This document shows positions 1 to 5,894 of a stretch of 6,359 bases of DNA, one piece after another. A program made the translations under genes and the position numbers. The stretch's first letter is position 1. Each line of letters starts with the position of its first letter. The stretch is from an uncultured Chryseolinea sp. (GTDB lineage Bacteria; Bacteroidota; Bacteroidia; Cytophagales; Cyclobacteriaceae). The notes under the pieces are model-generated. The model was given only the letters and a program-made list of their open reading frames with translations, was not told the origin of the DNA and ran no database searches. The stretch is from NCBI GenBank assembly GCA_946478915.1, contig CAMLER010000308.1, positions 1-6,359 on the forward strand. The letters run 5' to 3'.

Positions 1-815
1 ACCTCTTTTACCTTGCGCGGTTTTTCACTCTCATTCTTGACTATGCCAATAATCCTTCTTTTTTCAGACCACCCCGCGTTTGAAAGGGCATAGATTAAAG
101 GCAAAGTCATTTTTTTTTCCTTGATATCAATACCTACCGGTTTACCGATTTCCTGTTCTCCATAGTCGAAGAGATCGTCTTTAATTTGGAAAGCCATACC
201 AATCTTCTCACCAAACTGTCGCATTCGTTCCACTACGTTACTATTGGCACCCGCTGAACTCGCTCCAACGGCACAGCAAGACGCAATTAACGAAGCCGTC
301 TTCTGTCTGATTATCTCGTAGTAAACTTCTTCGTTAATATCTAACCGGCGTGACTTTTCGATCTGCAGCAATTCACCTTCGCTCATTTCGCGTACGGCGT
401 CCGTTACAATTCGAAGGAGATTAAAATCGCTGTTCTCCACCGAAAGCATTAGTCCGCGGGTTAACAAAAAATCACCTACCAAAACGGCAACTTTGTTTTT
501 CCATAAAGCATTAACAGAAAAATAACCACGTCGATAGTTTGCTTCGTCGACCACATCGTCATGAACAAGCGCCGCCGTATGAAGTAGCTCTATCAATGAA
601 GCACCTCTGAACGTAGATTCGTTGATTGTCCCACATGTTCCAGCGGACAGGAAAACAAACATCGGCCGCATTTGCTTACCCTTGCGTTTAACGATGTAGG
701 TCATGATCTTATCGAGCAGCAAGACATTGCTTTTCATGGAAGCCCTGAACTTAGGCTCAAACTCATCCATTTCACGAGCAATCGGGGCTTTTATATCTTC
801 CAGGCGTAAGGGCAT
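1..815 (-). CDS. ispB: Long-chain polyprenyl diphosphate synthase (partial, C-terminus beyond left edge)
   Basis: Trans-isoprenyl diphosphate synthase, a cytosolic enzyme that adds isopentenyl diphosphate units to an allylic primer to make the side chain of respiratory quinones. The minus frame from ATG 815 gives 271 intact residues; family members are usually about 320, so roughly 50 C-terminal residues are missing. Visible landmarks: GKQMRP at 46-51 (the GKxxRP diphosphate-binding motif), the first aspartate-rich motif DDVVD at 86-90 preceded by LVH, a GDFLLTRG segment at 114-121, and the second aspartate-rich motif DDLFD at 213-217 followed by GKPVGIDIKEKKMTLP. The small residues Ala-Ala at the fourth and fifth positions before the first motif fit a long-chain product; in Bacteroidota this would be the menaquinone tail. 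That chain length is inference. ATG 815 is the first ATG after the in-frame stop at 840-842; no clear Shine-Dalgarno precedes it. The gene is divergent from corA across a 167-bp spacer in which I see no clear promoter. Confidence 0.93.
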   Translation of the reverse strand, partial: MPLRLEDIKAPIAREMDEFEPKFRASMKSNVLLLDKIMTYIVKRKGKQMRPMFVFLSAGTCGTINESTFRGASLIELLHTAALVHDDVVDEANYRRGYFSVNALWKNKVAVLVGDFLLTRGLMLSVENSDFNLLRIVTDAVREMSEGELLQIEKSRRLDINEEVYYEIIRQKTASLIASCCAVGASSAGANSNVVERMRQFGEKIGMAFQIKDDLFDYGEQEIGKPVGIDIKEKKMTLPLIYALSNAGWSEKRRIIGIVKNESEKPRKVKE

Positions 816-982
816 GCGCGACAATAATACGCATTGATTTTAATGTGTTGAAGCCTTTTAATATTTTAAAAATGATAACGGCTATCTAATTTCAAGTCCA
901 GTACCTCGGCCACAAAGGATGTTAATAAGAATGAGGCGTACTCAATAAATATTCTAAATGTGTTGTACCTTCCCTGCCGTAT

Positions 983-2044
983 ATGGGCACATACAGACAC
1001 GGAGACCTCCCAGGAAAACCAACACTAACAGTGACAAAGAAGAAACCCGAACCTCTTCCTGCTAATCCGAAAATTATTCTTGAGTTAATATCCTACAATC
1101 GCGAATCGCATGATCGATACGACAGTATTGAAATAGAAGATCTGCTGACAAAACAGCACCCAGACCGGGTGAACTGGATCAATGTCGATGGGTTGAGTAA
1201 CCTGGAGAATTTAGAAAAGCTACAGACGCACTTTGGATTGCACTCGCTTCTCATAGAAGATGTATTAAATGACCAACGTCCCAAGTCAGAGGAGTTCGAT
1301 AATTACTTGTTTTTTACTTTGAAAATGCTGTATCGAATCGATGATTCCTGCATTGATTATGAGCAGATCAGCTTTGTTCTCGGCCCAAATTACCTTTTAT
1401 CTTTTCAGGAAAAAGAAGGAGATCTGTTTGATGGGTTCAGGGAGCGCATCCGGCTGGACCAGGGCAAAGTAAGAAAAAAACAATCGGACTATTTATTATA
1501 CAGACTCATCGACATCATTGTTGATAATTATTACAATGTGCTTGATAGGATTGGCGACCTTATTGAAGAAACGGAGGATAATGCTTACGAAAATCCCTCG
1601 TACAAAACTTTTCATGAAATTCAGTCGCTGAAGAAAGAACTTATATTTCTTAGAAAAGCGCTATATCCTTTACGGGAGGCTCTTAGTAAGATTATTAAAG
1701 GCGAGTCAGAATTCATTAACGAAGATACCCTGCCCTATTTTTCCGACGTTTATGATCATGTTGCCCATCTTATCGATTCGCTTGACACGTACAAAGATCT
1801 TAATTCAAGTTTGCTCGACACCCACATCAACGCAATGAATACCCGCATGAATGAAGTCATGAAAGTCCTGACCGTCATTTCGACCATCTTCATGCCCTTG
1901 ACGTTTATCGTTGGTGTTTATGGAATGAACTTCCAGTATTTACCGGAGCTTAATTGGCGCTGGGGCTACTTCGGAGTGTGGGGTGTTATGCTGGCCATCG
2001 TAATTGGAATGCTCGCGTTCTTTCGGAGGAAGAGGTGGTTCTGA
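983..2044 (+). CDS. corA: CorA-family Mg2+/Co2+ transport protein
   Basis: Inner-membrane pentameric channel for Mg2+ (and Co2+) uptake. It has 353 residues, the usual full length for the bacterial CorA type. The long N-terminal cytoplasmic part (about 30-285) has the expected alpha/beta domain: VNWINVDGL at 63-71, HSLLIEDVLNDQRPK at 87-101, and then the long charged helix at roughly 165-295. Transmembrane segment 1 lies at about 294-313 and ends in the signature YGMN (313-316). A short periplasmic loop (LPEL, 320-323) leads to transmembrane segment 2 at about 328-347 and a basic tail, RRKRWF. The ATG at 983 lacks a recognisable Shine-Dalgarno, and the first 30 residues are low-complexity, so a slightly later start is possible, although no other start is obviously better. 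The gene converges on a CNNM/CorC gene, another family linked to Mg2+. A 7-bp repeat array starts 3 nt after its stop. Confidence 0.95.
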   Translation: MGTYRHGDLPGKPTLTVTKKKPEPLPANPKIILELISYNRESHDRYDSIEIEDLLTKQHPDRVNWINVDGLSNLENLEKLQTHFGLHSLLIEDVLNDQRPKSEEFDNYLFFTLKMLYRIDDSCIDYEQISFVLGPNYLLSFQEKEGDLFDGFRERIRLDQGKVRKKQSDYLLYRLIDIIVDNYYNVLDRIGDLIEETEDNAYENPSYKTFHEIQSLKKELIFLRKALYPLREALSKIIKGESEFINEDTLPYFSDVYDHVAHLIDSLDTYKDLNSSLLDTHINAMNTRMNEVMKVLTVISTIFMPLTFIVGVYGMNFQYLPELNWRWGYFGVWGVMLAIVIGMLAFFRRKRWF

Positions 2045-2047
2045 TCC

Positions 2048-2089
2048 GTTATCCGTTATTCGTTATTCGATATTCGATATTCGATATTT
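2048..2089 (+). repeat. Tandem 7-bp repeat array, GTTATTC/GATATTC type
   Basis: Six consecutive 7-bp units without indels. Units start at 2048, 2055, 2062, 2069, 2076 and 2083. The first three start GTTAT (GTTATCC, then GTTATTC twice) and the last three start GATAT (GATATTC twice, then GATATTT). The array starts 3 nt after the corA stop codon, so it lies in the probable 3' untranslated region. Read on the minus strand the units end in AAC or ATC, matching the form of the second array at 2127-2189, which lies in the opposite orientation. There is no coding frame and no terminator-like hairpin. Function unknown. Confidence 0.88.
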
Positions 2090-2126
2090 AGTCATTGTCA
2101 TCATTAATTCAAACTAAATATTCATC

Positions 2127-2189
2127 GACAAACGACAAACTTCAAACATCAAACCCTGAACCCTTAACTTTTAACCTGAAACTTTAAAC
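2127..2189 (-). repeat. Degenerate 7-bp repeat array, nnnnAAC (plus strand) / GTTnnnn (minus strand)
   Basis: Nine consecutive 7-bp units, each ending in AAC on the plus strand, at 2133, 2140, 2147, 2154, 2161, 2168, 2175, 2182 and 2189, with no phase slip. Positions 5-7 are invariant, position 3 is a pyrimidine in eight of nine units, and the other positions vary (for example GACAAAC, CCTTAAC, CTGAAAC). The last unit ends 4 nt before the stop codon of the minus-strand CNNM/CorC gene. On that gene's sense strand the array is therefore a post-stop series of GTT-headed heptads. Constant spacing with variable content is unlike recent replication slippage. Function unknown. Confidence 0.9.
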
Positions 2190-2193
2190 TAAT

Positions 2194-3489
2194 TTAGTCC
2201 GTCGGATCCTCTGTCTCCAATCTCATCTCCACCAGTTCCGGCAACGTCTTGTTAAGTTTAAGGATCTTGAATTTGTAGCCGCCGAGCGAAAAAGTATCCC
2301 CTTCTTTAACAGCAGATCTATAAAAGGTGATCATGCCTGAAAGTGTTTCGTAGTCCTCGGATTCCGGGAAAGGCACTTCGATAAATTTATTGATATCATG
2401 TATTGATGACTGGGCAACAACATGGTAAACCTGTTTATCGAGCAACGTTACTATTTGGGCTTCGTGGTCGTGTTCGTCCTGAATTTCCCCGACTAGTTCC
2501 TCCAGAATATCTTCCAATGTTACAATGCCGATCGTTCCTCCAAACTCGCTTACAACAATAGCCATCTGCGTTTTCCTTCTTTGAAATTCGCGCAATAAAG
2601 CGTCAATGGGTTTGCTCTCAGGAATAAAATGCGCCGGTCGCATAACTTCCTTCAGATTTTTGCCCGTTCGCTGAAAGTATGCCGTCAGAACATCTTTCGC
2701 ATGAACGATACCGATGATCTCATCTAATGAATTCTCAAAAACGGGATAGCGCGAATAGCCTTCTTTTAAAATAACATCCATCGCTTCCTGAAGAGAGAAA
2801 AAAGCCCTGAGTCCACTAATTTTTACGCGAGGGACCATTACCTGTCTTACAATTCGGTCATCGAAATCAAAAACATTCTGGATGAGTTCGCGCTCCTCAG
2901 GTTCTATTGCACCACCTTCTTCACTTTCGGCTATGATTAACCGTAACTCCTCCTCCGAATGAATTTCCTGTTCGCTTATCGGCTTAACACCGAACAATCT
3001 TAGGATCATATTTGCAAAACCATTCAGCAACCAGATAAATGGCCTGAAGATCACATAGAACAATCGAAGGGCTAAGGAGATCTTCAGAGTTGTCGACGTG
3101 GGATATCTTATCGCCAGGGATTTTGGTGCCAATTCACCGAAGACGATATGCAAAAAGGTCAGGATAGCAAAGGCAATGGGTAAAGAGATGCTATGTGCAA
3201 GGGATTCACTCATCGTTAGTCCCATAGCAGACATCGTCCGCAAAATAATTTCCGACATAACGTCCTCGCCTACCCAACCCAGCCCAAGGCTCGCAAGTGT
3301 AATTCCCAACTGCGTTGCAGCCAGGTAACCATCAAGATTATTGATAATATTTTCAGCGGCGCTCTTGGAAAGGTTTCCCTTTTCAAGCGCAATCTGCGAT
3401 GACCTTACTTTCACAATCGCGAACTCGGCCGCTACGAAGAAACCATTTAGCAAGACAAGGGCTAAGGTGATTACGACGTCAAGGGTCAT
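2194..3489 (-). CDS. CNNM/CorB-CorC-type transmembrane protein with CBS pair (hemolysin C/CorC family)
   Basis: Integral membrane protein of 431 residues with the full architecture of the CorB/YfjD/YtfL group. The N-terminal CNNM (DUF21) domain spans about 1-165, with the family's LNGFFVAAEFAIVKVR start at 14-29, GWVGEDV at 71-77 and HIVFGELAPKSLA at 114-126. A CBS pair follows at about 214-337 (VMVPR at 217-221, YSRYPVF at 245-251, then FGGTIGIVTLEDILEELVGEI at about 316-336). The C-terminal CorC_HlyC domain is at about 345-427. Several family members take part in Mg2+ efflux or transport with Mg-ATP sensed by the CBS pair; others have different roles (for example PaeA/YtfL in polyamine tolerance), so the substrate is not settled. 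Gliding protein GldE shares this fold, but no gldD is visible beside it. ATG 3489 puts the hydrophobic segment right at the N-terminus, as expected. It lies 155 bp downstream of the lipoprotein gene on the same strand and may have its own promoter. Confidence 0.92.
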   Translation of the reverse strand: MTLDVVITLALVLLNGFFVAAEFAIVKVRSSQIALEKGNLSKSAAENIINNLDGYLAATQLGITLASLGLGWVGEDVMSEIILRTMSAMGLTMSESLAHSISLPIAFAILTFLHIVFGELAPKSLAIRYPTSTTLKISLALRLFYVIFRPFIWLLNGFANMILRLFGVKPISEQEIHSEEELRLIIAESEEGGAIEPEERELIQNVFDFDDRIVRQVMVPRVKISGLRAFFSLQEAMDVILKEGYSRYPVFENSLDEIIGIVHAKDVLTAYFQRTGKNLKEVMRPAHFIPESKPIDALLREFQRRKTQMAIVVSEFGGTIGIVTLEDILEELVGEIQDEHDHEAQIVTLLDKQVYHVVAQSSIHDINKFIEVPFPESEDYETLSGMITFYRSAVKEGDTFSLGGYKFKILKLNKTLPELVEMRLETEDPTD

Positions 3490-3522
3490 GCGGACGGGGT
3501 CTCAGGGAAACCGAGTGTAAGG

Positions 3523-3540
3523 TATAGTGTAAGCACTATA
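3523..3540. repeat. Small perfect hairpin in the leader of the CNNM/CorC gene
   Basis: TATAGTG at 3523-3529 and CACTATA at 3534-3540 are exact inverted copies separated by the 4-nt loop TAAG. It lies 34 nt upstream of the ATG of the minus-strand CNNM/CorC gene. A direct repeat overlaps it: AGTGTAAG at 3514-3521 and again at 3526-3533. No T-tract follows on either strand, so it does not look like an intrinsic terminator. It could be an operator or a leader structure. Confidence 0.5.
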
Positions 3541-3563
3541 GGGTGTGCAAGCGGAAAATGCAA
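3535..3563 (-). promoter_or_regulatory. Possible promoter for the CNNM/CorC gene
   Basis: Read on the minus strand, TTGCAT (3563-3558) and TATAGT (3540-3535) are separated by exactly 17 nt. This resembles a general sigma-70 -35/-10 pair, with 3 of 6 and 5 of 6 matches. The Bacteroidota primary sigma factor prefers TTG and TAnnTTTG, and the -7 match here is poor, so this is a weak candidate. The -10 box is one arm of the hairpin at 3523-3540, so a protein binding that palindrome would affect transcription. Confidence 0.25.
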
Positions 3564-3587
3564 CATGCTAAGAACTGAATTGTTAAC

Positions 3588-3641
3588 GCTCACCCTTTAC
3601 CTAAATCCTTATCCCTATTGTTATTCCTATACCCTTATAGG
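3588..3641 (-). repeat. Loose 7-bp-phased tract downstream of the lipoprotein gene
   Basis: On the minus (sense) strand after the lipoprotein stop, the sequence divides into heptads mostly headed by GG: GGGTATA (3634-3628), GGAATAA (3627-3621), a 5-nt interruption, then GGGATAA (3615-3609), GGATTTA, GGTAAAG and GGTGAGC, ending at 3588. It is much less regular than the arrays at 2048-2089 and 2127-2189, and the phase breaks once. The position (about 10 nt after a stop codon) and the period are the same. Confidence 0.45.
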
Positions 3642-3642
3642 A
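3625..3642. repeat. Small inverted repeat just past the lipoprotein stop codon
   Basis: TCCTATA (3625-3631) and TATAGGA (3636-3642) are exact inverted copies around the 4-nt loop CCCT, beginning 2 nt after the stop codon of the minus-strand lipoprotein gene. The position suits a transcript-end structure, but the stem is short, AT-rich and has no U-tract, so it is not a convincing intrinsic terminator. Confidence 0.4.
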
Positions 3643-3644
3643 TG

Positions 3645-4391
3645 CTAAAGTCTCTCTTCGAGAGCAGTAATGTTATCCTGAGCCTCATTTTTGCCCAGAG
3701 ACAGCGCTTTCTTATATAGTTCAACCGCTTCCCTCAGCGTTTCCTTCTTTTTACGAGGAGCAAGCTTGGTGCGGTTAGCAGCTTCTTCGACTGCTTGAGC
3801 GCGGGCATAATAAGCGTCAGCTTCACTCATTTTGCTTTGAATCATCAGCTCCTGCACTCTCGCCTCGATCAATGCCAGTTCCTGGGTTTTTGTTTCAATT
3901 TGAGCTTGTTTGTCAGTAAGCTCAGCTTCCTGCATACCGACCGTGGTGATCAGATTCTGATTCTCGTTACGGTATTTGTCTACCTGTTCCTGGAGGCTGG
4001 CAATCTCCTTGGTGGTAGCTTCAAGATCCGATCTTAATTGCCTGATTGTCTTAGCATAAGCGTTCGAACTTGATTTTGAGTTCTTAAGATTCGTTTCAAG
4101 TTCATCAATCTTTTTCTGTGTCTCCTTCACATACCCGTTGATGTCTTTCATACGGTCTTTGTAATCTGCAAAAGTGGTTCCCTCGACCATATTTACGCGC
4201 AAAAGCTGACGGCTGGCATCGATGGAATCCATCATCGCACCCACTTCAGTCAACGTTTGTGCCATCTGCTGACTGGTTTCCAATTCCAGGGTCAATGAAT
4301 CAACTTTTGTTTGCAGCACCTCCTTTTCTTTAGAGCCACAACCGGCCAATAAAGCTGCAATTGGAAGAACAAAGATTAGTTTTTTGGTCAT
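3645..4391 (-). CDS. Coiled-coil lipoprotein of unknown function
   Basis: 248 residues; I do not recognise the family. It starts with a clear type II signal peptide: basic MTKK, a hydrophobic core at 5-15, and the lipobox LAGC with the lipidated cysteine at 18. The residues after it (CGSKEKE) are charged, resembling the Lys/acidic lipoprotein export signal that sends some Bacteroidota lipoproteins to the cell surface. The rest is almost entirely charged helix with coiled-coil character (about 22-45, 81-108 and 115-185, rich in E, K and Q and with no cysteine). A C-terminal helical segment (about 190-235, AEAYY-like start then AVELYKKALSLG) looks like a single TPR-type helix pair. A structural or scaffolding role at the envelope is a guess. 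ATG 4391 is preceded by an exact Bacteroidota -7 element with a short leader; there is no Shine-Dalgarno, as is common in this phylum. It is divergent from the NADH dehydrogenase gene. Confidence 0.85.
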   Translation of the reverse strand: MTKKLIFVLPIAALLAGCGSKEKEVLQTKVDSLTLELETSQQMAQTLTEVGAMMDSIDASRQLLRVNMVEGTTFADYKDRMKDINGYVKETQKKIDELETNLKNSKSSSNAYAKTIRQLRSDLEATTKEIASLQEQVDKYRNENQNLITTVGMQEAELTDKQAQIETKTQELALIEARVQELMIQSKMSEADAYYARAQAVEEAANRTKLAPRKKKETLREAVELYKKALSLGKNEAQDNITALEERL

Positions 4392-4414
4392 AAGGAGTCG
4401 ATTTAGTTTAATAG

Positions 4415-4422
4415 CAAAAATA
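4415..4422 (-). promoter_or_regulatory. Bacteroidota-type -7 promoter element for the lipoprotein gene
   Basis: On the minus strand 4422-4415 reads TATTTTTG, an exact match to the TAnnTTTG consensus of Bacteroidota primary promoters. It lies 23 nt upstream of the lipoprotein ATG, which would give a leader of roughly 15-20 nt. The -33 TTTG element is not clearly present at the expected distance (CCTG at 19 nt; TTTA at 15 nt), so the match rests on the -7 box and its position. Confidence 0.5.
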
Positions 4423-4533
4423 CGGTTGATTTCTTCTTAAACAGGCCTGGGTCCCTAAAATTTTTTTTCACGCGCTAAGCAGCTTTTCCAGGCGTCGGTT
4501 AAACAACCACAACATTATGGGGTTTTCTTTTTG

Positions 4534-4550
4534 CCTTTATATAAAGGAAG
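4534..4550 (+). promoter_or_regulatory. Ribosome binding site of the NADH dehydrogenase gene, overlapped by a 14-bp palindrome
   Basis: AAAGGAAG at 4543-4550 is the best Shine-Dalgarno in the window, 6 nt before a TTG at 4557; this is the main reason to prefer that start. The first half of this site belongs to a perfect 14-bp palindrome (4534-4547, CCTTTATATAAAGG). The palindrome may simply be chance, or it may act as a DNA operator. As RNA it could form only a very small hairpin, because it has no loop. Confidence 0.55.
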
Positions 4551-4556
4551 CTAAAT

Positions 4557-5894
4557 TTGACCCGTTTTGAAATCGCCCACGAATTCATGCCCAAATTGAT
4601 CACGACGCGAACCCGAATCGCAGACCTGGGCAAGCCACGAATCATTGTCATCGGGGGTGGTTTCGGAGGTCTTGAAGTTGCAAAAGGCCTCGACGGTTTT
4701 AAAGCCCAGACGGTTTTGTTTGACAAGTACAATCACCACTGTTTTCAACCTTTGCTATACCAGGTTGCAACCTCTGGTCTTGAAACAAGCTCAATAGTTT
4801 TTCCATTTCGGAAAAGATTTGCAAACCAGGAGGATTTTTTCTTCAGGCTTGGTGAAGTTATGCAGATCAAACCAGGAGAGAATTATATTGAAACTTCGAT
4901 CGGAGGGTTGAACTACGATTACCTGGTAATCGCCAACGGAGCGACAACAAATTTTTATGGCATGAAAGACGTTGAGCAGCTGGCGCATCCCATGAAGACC
5001 ATTATTGACGCGATCAAGCTGAGGAATATCATGATCCGGAATTTTGAGACCGCCTTGCTAACAGATGATGAGGAGTTGATGGATAGCTTGATAGATGTTG
5101 TAATAGTAGGCGGCGGTCCCACTGGTGTGGAATTGGCTGGAGCGATATCAGAGTTGAAGAGACATGTCTTTCCAAACGATTACAAAGAGCTGGAATTGAA
5201 TAAAATGGATATCCATTTGGTGGAGGCAACCCCACGGCTATTAAATGGGATGTCTGAAATCTCCGCTCGGAAAGCCCATGAATATTTGGTCGACATGGGC
5301 GTTCAGATACACTTGAATTGCGCGGTAAAGTCTTACGACGGCTACGAGGTCACATTTACCAACAACGAGAAATTGATCAGCCGAAATTTGATTTGGGCCG
5401 CAGGCGTAAAAGGTCAGCCAATAAAGGGAATAAATTCTGATGCCATCGGGAAAGGTGGTCGCATCCAGGTGGATGAATTCAACAGGGTGAAAGGCTATGA
5501 AAACATCTTTGCAATCGGAGATGCGTGCATAATGGAATCTGTTGACCCCGATTACATGAAAGGTCACCCCCAGGTTGCGCCGCCTGCCATGCAGCAGGGA
5601 CGTCTTGTTGCACAAAATATCAAACGCTTGATAAATAAGAAGGAGTTGAAACCGTTCCGATACAAGCATCAGGGTTCGATGGCTACCGTGGGCAGGAACC
5701 GGGCAGTTGTAGATTTGCCAGGCTTTCGAACTCAGGGGTTTCTGGCATGGTTCATCTGGATGTTTGTACATCTGATTTCGCTCATCGGATTCAGAAATAA
5801 ATTTTTCGTTTTGCTATCCTGGTTATGGAGCTATTTCTCTTATGATAAGAGCAATCGACTAATAATGGCCCGTCCGAAAGACGGCGTTCAATAA
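4557..5894 (+). CDS. ndh: Type II NADH:quinone oxidoreductase (NDH-2)
   Basis: Single-subunit, non-proton-pumping FAD enzyme on the inner face of the membrane; it passes electrons from NADH to quinone (menaquinone in most Bacteroidota). 445 residues, typical length. Landmarks: FAD-binding VIGGGFGGLE at 31-40; FQPLLYQVATSGL at 63-75, characteristic of NDH-2; VIANGATTNFYGM at 124-136; the second Rossmann motif VIVGGGPTGVELAGA at 182-196; acidic Glu223 after the second strand, favouring NADH over NADPH; IWAAGV at 279-284; FAIGDAC at 318-324; the quinone-site region PPAMQQG at 342-348. The C-terminal 395-435 (FIWMFVHLISLIGFRNK and following aromatic residues) is the usual amphipathic membrane anchor. 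The start is either TTG 4557, with a strong Shine-Dalgarno, or ATG 4587 (residue 11), which has none but still leaves the FAD domain complete; an in-frame stop at 4542 excludes anything further upstream. The stop codon abuts the kup ATG, implying an operon. Confidence 0.95.
   Translation: MTRFEIAHEFMPKLITTRTRIADLGKPRIIVIGGGFGGLEVAKGLDGFKAQTVLFDKYNHHCFQPLLYQVATSGLETSSIVFPFRKRFANQEDFFFRLGEVMQIKPGENYIETSIGGLNYDYLVIANGATTNFYGMKDVEQLAHPMKTIIDAIKLRNIMIRNFETALLTDDEELMDSLIDVVIVGGGPTGVELAGAISELKRHVFPNDYKELELNKMDIHLVEATPRLLNGMSEISARKAHEYLVDMGVQIHLNCAVKSYDGYEVTFTNNEKLISRNLIWAAGVKGQPIKGINSDAIGKGGRIQVDEFNRVKGYENIFAIGDACIMESVDPDYMKGHPQVAPPAMQQGRLVAQNIKRLINKKELKPFRYKHQGSMATVGRNRAVVDLPGFRTQGFLAWFIWMFVHLISLIGFRNKFFVLLSWLWSYFSYDKSNRLIMARPKDGVQ

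Noticed and set aside
816..982. Promoters for the divergent polyprenyl synthase and corA genes
   Set aside because: I looked for TAnnTTTG with an upstream TTG on both strands and found only partial matches with wrong spacing. Promoters must be here, but I cannot place them.
2048..2189. CRISPR-like array
   Set aside because: Units are 7 bp and contiguous, with no spacers and no 23-40 bp direct repeats; no cas gene is nearby.
2045..2193. Bidirectional intrinsic terminator between corA and the CNNM/CorC gene
   Set aside because: There is no GC-rich stem with a T-tract. The inverted arrays share only the fixed bases of each heptad, so strong pairing is not supported.
3098..3328. Plus-strand open frame inside the CNNM/CorC gene, and similar short ones at 1093-1284, 3795-4037, 4499-4748, 4791-4988 and 5029-5235
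   Set aside because: Apart from the 5' ends of the two frames within 4499-4748, which extend into the spacer before ndh, all lie opposite confidently identified genes. None shows a recognisable motif or a convincing ribosome site.
5241..5771. Open frame of 176 codons on the minus strand inside ndh
   Set aside because: It lies wholly antisense to a well-recognised NDH-2 sequence, and its translation shows no domain or composition of a real protein; it is a shadow of the coding strand.
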